Below are positions 1 to 4,968 of a DNA stretch of 7,399 nucleotides, piece after piece; within the stretch, counting starts at the first letter, position 1; each line of letters starts with the position of its first letter. Both the position numbers and the translations under genes were made by a program. The notes under the pieces are model-generated. The model ran no database searches. It saw nothing but the letters and a program-made list of their open reading frames with translations, and was not told where the DNA came from. The stretch comes from an uncultured Oscillospiraceae bacterium (GTDB taxonomy: Bacteria > Bacillota > Clostridia > Oscillospirales > Oscillospiraceae), in the NCBI GenBank assembly GCA_934533005.1, contig CAKTBC010000089.1, positions 1 to 7,399 on the forward strand. The letters are read 5' to 3'.

Positions 1-323
1 CGCAGCTCGAGCTTCCATTCGCCGCCGTCCGCATCCACATAGGAATACGTTCCCGCCGGGACGGGCGGGGCGGGCGTCGGCGTCGGCTCCGCCGGGGTGG
101 GTTCTGCCGTCGGCTCCGGCGTCGGGGACGGTGTCGGTGTGGGCGTCGGCGTCGGCTCCGCGGTCGGCGTGGGTGTGGGAGCCTCGGTCGGTGCCGGTGT
201 CAGCGTCGGCACGGCGGTGGGCTCGCTCGTGGGAAGGGACGCCGCGGGCGCTCCGCACGCGGAAAGGATGCCGAGCGCCGCGATCAGTACGGCGGCGGCG
301 AGTCTCTTTGTGCTTCTTCTCAT
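1..323 (-). CDS. Secreted lipoprotein with Pro/Thr-rich linker, N-terminal part only (C-terminus beyond left edge)
   Basis: Read on the minus strand from ATG at 323-321, the frame stays open for 107 codons to the window edge. The product starts MRRSTKRLAAAVLIAALG and continues ILSACG: a basic n-region, a hydrophobic core and a lipobox L-S-A-C, so Cys23 should be lipidated after signal peptidase II cleavage and the protein anchored outside the membrane. Residues about 31-89 are a low-complexity linker of PT, PTP, EPT and AEPT units with no hydrophobic residues to speak of, a typical extended wall-spanning spacer. From residue 91 (GTYSYVDADGGEWKLEL) the composition changes to what looks like the first beta strands of a folded domain, which is cut off. 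The start is supported by an AAGGAGA ribosome-binding site 7 bases upstream. The gene is divergent from glgB and nothing ties it to glycogen metabolism. Function unknown; the visible part only shows surface location. Confidence 0.85.
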   Translation of the reverse strand, partial: MRRSTKRLAAAVLIAALGILSACGAPAASLPTSEPTAVPTLTPAPTEAPTPTPTAEPTPTPTPTPSPTPEPTAEPTPAEPTPTPAPPVPAGTYSYVDADGGEWKLEL

Positions 324-330
324 GGGCTGC

Positions 331-337
331 TCTCCTT
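331..337 (-). promoter_or_regulatory. Ribosome-binding site of the lipoprotein gene
   Basis: AAGGAGA on the minus strand, 7 bases before the ATG at 323-321. It fixes the start of the left-edge lipoprotein. Confidence 0.8.
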
Positions 338-351
338 GGCATATAATTTCA

Positions 352-361
352 CGTATATACG
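352..361. repeat. 10-base perfect palindrome between the divergent genes
   Basis: CGTATATACG reads the same on both strands. It overlaps the candidate -10 of the lipoprotein gene, which is where an operator for a dimeric regulator could sit. It is short and AT-rich in the middle, so chance is a real alternative. Confidence 0.3.
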
Positions 362-387
362 ATACTACATTTTTTGCTTTCTGTAAA
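359..387 (-). promoter_or_regulatory. Candidate sigma-A promoter of the divergent lipoprotein gene
   Basis: On the minus strand a -35-like TTTACA (387-382, 5 of 6 to consensus) is followed after 17 bases by TATCGT (364-359, 4 of 6). The -10 match is poor, and other AT-rich hexamers nearby (such as TAGTAT at shorter spacing) could serve instead. The region must contain the promoter because the gene starts at 323 and glgB reads the other way, but the exact elements are uncertain. Confidence 0.35.
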
Positions 388-420
388 CCTCCGGAACATG
401 GTAAAATCTTTCGCAGGCTC

Positions 421-449
421 TTTTCACCGGCCAGCGAGTATGCTATACT
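421..449 (+). promoter_or_regulatory. Sigma-A-type extended -10 promoter of glgB
   Basis: TATACT at 444-449 (5 of 6 to TATAAT) is preceded by TGC at 441-443, an extended -10 motif. A -35-like TTTTCA (421-426, 4 of 6) lies exactly 17 bases upstream. Transcription would start near 456, giving a leader of about 30 bases before the glgB TTG. This is the best promoter visible in the window and probably drives glgB and glgP, and glgCDA too if transcription passes the gap after glgP. Confidence 0.65.
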
Positions 450-472
450 CTTTTTATAAAAGATAAGGGTAA

Positions 473-488
473 AAGGAGGGGTCTCCTT
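473..488 (+). promoter_or_regulatory. glgB ribosome-binding site inside a start-codon hairpin
   Basis: AGGAGG at 474-479 lies 7 bases before the TTG at 487-489 and fixes the glgB start. The same bases form a perfect hairpin: AAGGAG (473-478), loop GGGT (479-482), CTCCTT (483-488). Five of the six Shine-Dalgarno bases and the first two bases of the start codon would be paired in the mRNA. The pairing is seen directly; that it limits translation is inference. Confidence 0.65.
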
Positions 489-2355
489 GGATACATACTG
501 CCCGGAGCAGGCATGGATCGACGGTAAGAATTTCGACGCGCAGAAGCTTTTCGGCGCGCACGTGGAGCCCGGCGGCGTATCGTTTTCCGTATGGGCGCCG
601 AACGCGCGGAGCGTTCGCGTGACGGGCGATTTCTGCTCGTGGAACGACGGCGCACATTGGCTCAGCCGCGATGATCTCGGCGTATGGCGCGGCTTTGTGC
701 CGGGCGCGTGCGCCGGACAGCTCTATAAATACATCATTGAGGGCGCGGACGGCTCCGTTGTCTGGAAGGCCGACCCCTTCGCCCTCACGGCCGAGGTGCG
801 CCCCGGCACCGCTTCGCGCATCCACACGTTCTCCTACGACTGGACGGACGGCGAATGGATGGCGAGCCGCCGCGCGCTCGGCGGGCCGCGGAACATTTAC
901 GAAGTCCACGCCGGTTCGTGGCGGCGGCACCCGGACGGGAGCTTTTATACGTGGTACGAGCTCGCCGATACGCTCGTGCCGTACATTAAGGACATGGGCT
1001 ACACCCATCTCGAGCTTCTGCCCGTGACGGAGCACCCGTTCGACGGGAGCTGGGGCTATCAGGCGACGGGCTTTTTTGCCGCCACGTCCCGCTTCGGCGA
1101 GCCGGAGGGGCTCATGCATCTCATCGACGAGTGCCACCGCGCCGGGCTCGGCGTCATTCTCGACTGGGTGCCGGGGCATTTCTGCCGCGACGCGCACGGC
1201 CTTGGCCGGTTCGACGGCACGCCGCTCTATGAATCCGGCGACATGCCGGGCTGGGGTACCTATAAGTTCAACTACGCGCGCAACGAAGTGCGCTCGTTCC
1301 TCATAAGCTCCGCGCTCTTCTGGCTGGAGGAGTACCACGCCGACGCGCTGCGCGTCGACGGCGTGAGCAGCATGCTGTACCTGAACTTCGGCGTGGACGA
1401 TCCCGCGCGCAAAAAGTATAACGAGCGCGGCGGCGAGGAGGATCTCGCAGCGGTCGCCTTTTTGCAGACGCTCAACAGCGTGATCGGAAAGCGCGTCCGG
1501 GGCGCCGCGACATATGCCGAGGAGAGCTCGGCCTGGCCGCTCGTGACGTATCCGCCGGAGAAGGGCGGGCTCGGCTTCCATTATAAATGGGACATGGGCT
1601 GGATGAACGACACGCTCCGGTATATGTCCATCGACTTCGACGGACGCAAATATAACCACGGCCTATTGACGTTCTCGATGATGTACGCCTTCAGCGAGAA
1701 CTACATTCTCCCGCTCAGCCACGACGAGGTCGTACACGGCAAGCGCTCGCTCATCGGGCGGATGCCGGGCGACTGGTGGCGGCAATTTGCGGGCGCGCGG
1801 CTGCTGCCGCTGTATGCGGCGTGCCACCCCGGTGGGATGCTCAGCTTCATGGGCAACGAGTTTGCGCAGTTCATCGAGTGGCGCGACTATGAGGAGCTCG
1901 AGTGGTTCCTTTTGCAGAACGCGACGCACGCGGGCGTGCAGGCGTTCATCCGGGAACTGAACCATGTCTACCGCGCGGAAAAGTCTCTCTGGGAGATCGA
2001 CAACAGCTGGGACGGCTTTGACTGGATCGATGCGGACAACAACGAGCAGGGCATTCTCTCGTTCGTCCGCAAAGCGAAGGACGGCTCCGCGATCTTGTGC
2101 GTACTGAATTTCCGCCCCGAATCGCACGAGAGCTTCCGGCTCGGTGTGCCGCTTTCGGGCGCATGGCAGGAGCTTTTGTCCTCGGACGATACGCGCTTCG
2201 GCGGCAGCGGAAAGACGAATCCGCGCCGTCTGCACACGAAGAAAGTTCCCTCGCACGGGCGCGATCAATCGCTCGTGCTCACCGTGCCGCCGCTCGGCGG
2301 GACGCTCATCAAATACATAGGAGAAACGACCCATGCCCGGAAGAGAAGAGTTTAA
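487..2355 (+). CDS. glgB: 1,4-alpha-glucan (glycogen) branching enzyme GlgB
   Basis: Cytosolic enzyme that cuts an alpha-1,4 glucan chain and rejoins the piece by an alpha-1,6 bond, making glycogen branches. The 622 residues show an N-terminal CBM48 beta domain (about 20-105, with SVWAPNARSVRVTGDF), a GH13 (beta/alpha)8 barrel (about 135-500) and a C-terminal all-beta domain (about 515-608). GH13 motifs are in order: region I DWVPGHF (226-232), region II ALRVDGV with nucleophile Asp291, region III YAEES with acid/base Glu345, and region IV LPLSHDEVVHGK with stabilising Asp413. At 622 residues it is the shorter form without the extra N-terminal module of the 728-residue E. coli enzyme. Region II has Gly292 where Ala is usual (RVDAV). 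The TTG start is chosen because AGGAGG lies 7 bases upstream and the next in-frame candidate, a GTG at residue 26, has no such site. The last 23 bases overlap glgP and encode a short basic tail, HARKRRV. Confidence 0.97.
   Translation: MDTYCPEQAWIDGKNFDAQKLFGAHVEPGGVSFSVWAPNARSVRVTGDFCSWNDGAHWLSRDDLGVWRGFVPGACAGQLYKYIIEGADGSVVWKADPFALTAEVRPGTASRIHTFSYDWTDGEWMASRRALGGPRNIYEVHAGSWRRHPDGSFYTWYELADTLVPYIKDMGYTHLELLPVTEHPFDGSWGYQATGFFAATSRFGEPEGLMHLIDECHRAGLGVILDWVPGHFCRDAHGLGRFDGTPLYESGDMPGWGTYKFNYARNEVRSFLISSALFWLEEYHADALRVDGVSSMLYLNFGVDDPARKKYNERGGEEDLAAVAFLQTLNSVIGKRVRGAATYAEESSAWPLVTYPPEKGGLGFHYKWDMGWMNDTLRYMSIDFDGRKYNHGLLTFSMMYAFSENYILPLSHDEVVHGKRSLIGRMPGDWWRQFAGARLLPLYAACHPGGMLSFMGNEFAQFIEWRDYEELEWFLLQNATHAGVQAFIRELNHVYRAEKSLWEIDNSWDGFDWIDADNNEQGILSFVRKAKDGSAILCVLNFRPESHESFRLGVPLSGAWQELLSSDDTRFGGSGKTNPRRLHTKKVPSHGRDQSLVLTVPPLGGTLIKYIGETTHARKRRV
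2319..2324 (+). promoter_or_regulatory. Ribosome-binding site of glgP, inside glgB
   Basis: AGGAGA lies 8 bases before the ATG at 2333 and within the last codons of glgB. Ribosomes finishing glgB pass over this start, so translational coupling is likely. Confidence 0.75.
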
Positions 2356-4732
2356 GAGAGAATATCTGGAAAGCATTGCCGAAACCTGCTCGAAGCCGTT
2401 TGCCGAGTGCTCGCGCATGGAGCGCTATACCGCGCTCGCGGCGATGATCCGCGAGTGCTGCTCGGGCGTGCGCGCCGAAACGCTGCGCCGCCGCGCCGCC
2501 GCCGGAGAGAAGATCGTCTATTACTTCTCGATGGAATTTCTCGTCGGGCGGCTGCTCGAAAACTATCTCATCCAGCTCGGCATCCGCGATATGGTCGCCG
2601 ATGTTCTCGCCGAGCTCGGCGAGAATCTGGGCGCGCTGCTCGAATGTGAGCGCGACCCTGGTCTCGGCAACGGCGGCCTTGGCCGTCTCGCAGCATGCTA
2701 TCTCGATTCGCTTGCGGCGGAGGACGTGCCGTGCGTCGGCATGGGTCTTCGCTACCGCTACGGTCTTTTCCGCCAGCGCATCCGCTCCGGCTGCCAGACC
2801 GAGGAGCCGGACGACTGGCTCTCGGACGGCTACCCGTGGGAGACCGCGGTGCCGAGCGAAGCCGTGGAGGTCCGCTTCGGCGGCACCGTGGACCGGCGCG
2901 AGGAGAACGGCCGCATGGTGTATGAGCTGCGCGATTACCGCAGCGTTCTCGCCACGCCTTACGACGTGCCCATCCTCGGCTACGGCGCGCACGCGGTGAA
3001 CAATCTCCGTCTCTGGCGCGCGGGCCCGGTGCACAAGCAGCTCGATCTCGACGCCTTCAACGCCGGAGACTATTCCCGCGCGCAGAAGGCCAACAACGAC
3101 GCCGAGGCGATCACCTGCCTTCTCTACCCCGACGACAACACCCCCGCCGGGCAGCAGCTCCGGCTGCAGCAGGAGTATTTCTTTGTCAGCGCCGGGCTGC
3201 AGAGCGTGCTGCGCACGTTCCGCGCCACGCATCTTTCCTGGGACAAGCTCCCAGAGCGCGTCGCCATCCACACGAACGACACCCACCCCGCGCTCTGCGT
3301 GCCGGAGCTGATGCGTCTTTTGATGGACGGCGAAGGGCTCTCGTGGGAGGAGGCGTGGGACATCACGTGCCGCACGATCTCCTATACGAACCACACCGTC
3401 ATGCCGGAAGCGCTTGAAAAGTGGCCGGTGTCGCTCATGCGCTCTCTCCTCCCCCGTCAGTTCCAGATCATTGAGGAGATCGACCGCCGCTGGCGCGAGA
3501 GCTTTGATCAGTCCGTCCCCGGCTGGCACGATCGTCAGCAGGCCACCGCCGTCATCGGCGGAGGGTTTGTGCGCATGGCAAATCTCTCCGTGATCGGCGG
3601 GCATTCGGTGAACGGCGTGGCGAAGCTCCACACGGAGATACTGAAAAACATCGTCCTGCGCGATTTTTACGCCATCTCCCCGGAGAAGTTCAATAATAAA
3701 ACGAACGGCGTTTCCCACCGCCGGTTCCTTTTGCAGGCAAACCCCGGTCTTTCCCGCTACATCACCGAGCGCATCGGCGACGGCTGGATCGAGCAGCCGG
3801 AAAAGCTCGAAGGACTTCTCGCCTACGCGGACGACACCGAGTCGCTGCGCGAGCTTGCCAAGGTGAAGCTTGCGGCGAAGAAAAAGCTCTGCGATTATAT
3901 CGCGCACGATTTCGGCATCGCGTGCAACCCCGACGGGCTCATTGACGTGCAGGTAAAGCGTATCCACGCCTACAAGCGCCAGCTTCTGAACGCCTTTAAA
4001 ATTCTTGCGCTCTACGACCGGCTCAAGGACGACCCCTGCGCAAAAGTCCCGCCGAGCACGTTCGTTTTTGCCGGCAAGGCCGCGCACAGCTATGCCTTTG
4101 CCAAGGAGAGCATCCGGTTCGTGTGCGCCGTGGCCGATCTTGTGAACGCCGATCCGGTGGTGAGCCGCCGGATGAAGGTCGTATTCATGGAGAATTTCGG
4201 CGTGACGATGGGGCAGCGCATCTACCCTGCCGCCGATATTTCCGAGCAGATCTCCACCGCCGGCAAGGAAGCGAGCGGCACCGGCTGCATGAAGTTCATG
4301 ATGAACGGCGCCGTGACGCTCGGCACGCTCGACGGCGCGAACGTGGAAATCCGCGACCGCGTCGGCGCGGAGAATATTTCGATCTTCGGCCTTACGAGCG
4401 AGGAGACCGAGCGCTTCACCACGCAGGGCGGCTACAGCGCCCGCGAATGCGCTGAGAACGATCCGGTGCTCGCGCGCGTGCTCGCCCACCTCACGGACGG
4501 CTCGCTCGGCAGCAAGTTCTGGGATCTCGAGGACGCGCTGCTCAAGTATAACGACGAGTTCTTTGTCCTGCGCGATTTTGCGCCGTATCTCGCGGCGTGG
4601 GACGCGCTCGCCGGAGAAACCGGCAATCTCTCCTTCCAGCGCAAGGCGCTCGTGAACATCGCCAGGTCCGGCTGGTTTTCGAGCGACCGCGCCGTTGCCG
4701 AGTATGTGAGCGATATCTGGAAAATTCGATAA
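2333..4732 (+). CDS. glgP: Glycogen/maltodextrin phosphorylase GlgP (PLP-dependent, GT35)
   Basis: Cytosolic enzyme that uses phosphate to release glucose-1-phosphate from the non-reducing ends of alpha-1,4 glucans. Its 799 residues match full-length bacterial phosphorylases. Family landmarks run in order: YFSMEFLVGRLLENYL (64-79), GLGNGGLGRLAAC (110-122), TNDTHPAL (314-321), YTNHTVMPEALEKW (351-364), FNNKTNGV (453-460), VKRIHAYKRQLLN (541-553, phosphate/PLP site) and EASGTGCMKFMMNGA (646-660), where Lys654 should carry pyridoxal phosphate. Three positions differ from the most familiar versions: Cys652 (usually Asn, GTGNMK), Ala546 (usually Glu, RIHEYKRQ) and SHRR at 461-464 (often TPRR). None is a catalytic lysine, so activity is expected. 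It overlaps glgB by 23 bases and sits between the branching enzyme and the synthesis genes, rather than at the operon's end. Glycogen versus maltodextrin preference cannot be decided from sequence. Confidence 0.97.
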   Translation: MPGREEFKREYLESIAETCSKPFAECSRMERYTALAAMIRECCSGVRAETLRRRAAAGEKIVYYFSMEFLVGRLLENYLIQLGIRDMVADVLAELGENLGALLECERDPGLGNGGLGRLAACYLDSLAAEDVPCVGMGLRYRYGLFRQRIRSGCQTEEPDDWLSDGYPWETAVPSEAVEVRFGGTVDRREENGRMVYELRDYRSVLATPYDVPILGYGAHAVNNLRLWRAGPVHKQLDLDAFNAGDYSRAQKANNDAEAITCLLYPDDNTPAGQQLRLQQEYFFVSAGLQSVLRTFRATHLSWDKLPERVAIHTNDTHPALCVPELMRLLMDGEGLSWEEAWDITCRTISYTNHTVMPEALEKWPVSLMRSLLPRQFQIIEEIDRRWRESFDQSVPGWHDRQQATAVIGGGFVRMANLSVIGGHSVNGVAKLHTEILKNIVLRDFYAISPEKFNNKTNGVSHRRFLLQANPGLSRYITERIGDGWIEQPEKLEGLLAYADDTESLRELAKVKLAAKKKLCDYIAHDFGIACNPDGLIDVQVKRIHAYKRQLLNAFKILALYDRLKDDPCAKVPPSTFVFAGKAAHSYAFAKESIRFVCAVADLVNADPVVSRRMKVVFMENFGVTMGQRIYPAADISEQISTAGKEASGTGCMKFMMNGAVTLGTLDGANVEIRDRVGAENISIFGLTSEETERFTTQGGYSARECAENDPVLARVLAHLTDGSLGSKFWDLEDALLKYNDEFFVLRDFAPYLAAWDALAGETGNLSFQRKALVNIARSGWFSSDRAVAEYVSDIWKIR

Positions 4733-4768
4733 TCAAACAAACCCCACTCCGTTGAGAGGTTTGTTTGA
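4733..4768 (+). terminator. Stem-loop immediately after glgP, possible weak intrinsic terminator
   Basis: The first base after the glgP stop begins a perfect 11-base inverted repeat, TCAAACAAACC (4733-4743) with GGTTTGTTTGA (4758-4768). The 14-base loop can itself fold: CTC (4747-4749) with GAG (4754-4756) around CGTT, with CC (4744-4745) able to pair with GG (4758-4759) instead. In that register an A-rich tract precedes a short GC stem and a T-rich tract (TTTGTTTGA) follows, the plan of a bidirectional intrinsic terminator. The T tract is broken by G and followed by GGGG, so it would be weak or leaky. It could equally be an mRNA 3'-end stabiliser or part of an intergenic repeat. Confidence 0.45.
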
Positions 4769-4775
4769 GGGGATA

Positions 4776-4822
4776 GCGGCTCGCCGCAGCGCACTCGCTG
4801 GCGCTCGCACGTTTGCGAGCCG
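4776..4822 (+). repeat. GC-rich segment with mutually exclusive hairpins
   Basis: Long-range pairing: CGGCTCGC (4777-4784) with GCGAGCCG (4815-4822), 8 perfect bases, enclosing a CAGCG/CGCTG hairpin (4787-4791 with 4796-4800, loop CACT). Local alternative: GCTCGCA (4803-4809) with TGCGAGC (4814-4820) around the tetraloop CGTT, plus GCGG/CCGC (4776-4779 with 4784-4787). Two upstream copies of GCTCGC (4779-4784 and 4803-4808) thus compete for one GCGAGC (4815-4820). The pairings are read directly; a switching role is speculation. Confidence 0.6.
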
Positions 4823-4828
4823 AGAGGA

Positions 4829-4861
4829 ATTTTCTCCGACGCACATGTCGCCGGAGAAAAT
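4829..4861 (+). repeat. 10-base perfect inverted repeat in the glgP-glgC gap
   Basis: ATTTTCTCCG (4829-4838) pairs perfectly with CGGAGAAAAT (4852-4861) around a 13-base loop. No T-run follows on either strand, so it does not look like an intrinsic terminator. Third of the four hairpins in this gap. Confidence 0.6.
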
Positions 4862-4872
4862 GATCCCATTTA

Positions 4873-4892
4873 TTTGCTCCTGCGGGAGCAAA
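4873..4892 (+). repeat. 8-base perfect hairpin with a 4-base loop in the glgP-glgC gap
   Basis: TTTGCTCC (4873-4880) pairs with GGAGCAAA (4885-4892) around TGCG. It is followed by CTCTGCG, not a T-run. It is the last of the four hairpins, about 75 bases before the glgC start, so it does not mask the glgC ribosome-binding site. Confidence 0.6.
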
Positions 4893-4919
4893 CTCTGCGA
4901 GGCATCCACACCCTTCGCG

Positions 4920-4948
4920 TTTAGATTTAAGATACTATGAACTATGAT
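4920..4948 (+). promoter_or_regulatory. Candidate internal promoter upstream of glgC, with a tandem 7-base repeat
   Basis: In the AT-rich stretch after the hairpins, TTTAGA (4920-4925, 4 of 6 to the -35 consensus) and TATGAT (4943-4948, 5 of 6 to the -10) are 17 bases apart. A drawback is that the predicted start, near 4955, would fall within the ribosome-binding site of glgC. TACTAT (4933-4938) would leave a usable leader but lacks a good -35. The sequence ACTATGA occurs twice in tandem (4934-4947), so part of the -10 resemblance comes from that repeat. Confidence 0.35.
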
Positions 4949-4952
4949 ACTT

Positions 4953-4959
4953 AGGGAGG
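4953..4959 (+). promoter_or_regulatory. Ribosome-binding site deciding the glgC start
   Basis: AGGGAGG lies 9 bases before the ATG at 4969 but only 3 before the in-frame TTG at 4963. The ATG is therefore the better start. Confidence 0.75.
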
Positions 4960-4968
4960 TACTTGTCC

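Noticed and set aside
97..459. Plus-strand frame rich in GVGVGVG at its start
   Set aside because: The Gly/Val repeat is the reverse reading of the lipoprotein's Pro-Thr linker. The minus-strand reading has a signal peptide, lipobox and ribosome-binding site, and it explains the repeat.
454..1659. 401-codon open frame on the minus strand opposite glgB
   Set aside because: Antisense shadow of glgB's conserved GH13 region; no ribosome-binding site or domain seen.
2309..4489. Very long open frame (726 codons) on the minus strand opposite glgP
   Set aside because: It lies wholly antisense to a gene with clear phosphorylase motifs. High GC at third positions removes stops from the antisense frame; the translation is Ala/Arg/Val/Glu/His-rich with no recognisable domain.
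4432..4869. Minus-strand open frame crossing the end of glgP and the glgP-glgC gap
   Set aside because: About half is antisense to glgP and the rest crosses the inverted repeats; no domain or convincing start. The hairpins describe the gap better.
4829..4892. Inverted repeats at 4829-4861 and 4873-4892 as intrinsic terminators
   Set aside because: Neither is followed by a T-run on the + or minus strand, and both are followed by GC-mixed sequence.
4733..4892. CRISPR array, insertion sequence or tRNA in the gap
   Set aside because: No regularly spaced direct repeats, no transposase frame and no cloverleaf with a CCA or anticodon arm could be made out. The repeats are inverted, differ from one another, and look like separate hairpins.
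4963..4968. TTG at 4963 as the glgC start (adds two residues)
   Set aside because: Only 3 bases separate it from AGGGAGG, too close for efficient initiation; the ATG at 4969 has 9-base spacing and gives the usual GlgC N-terminus.
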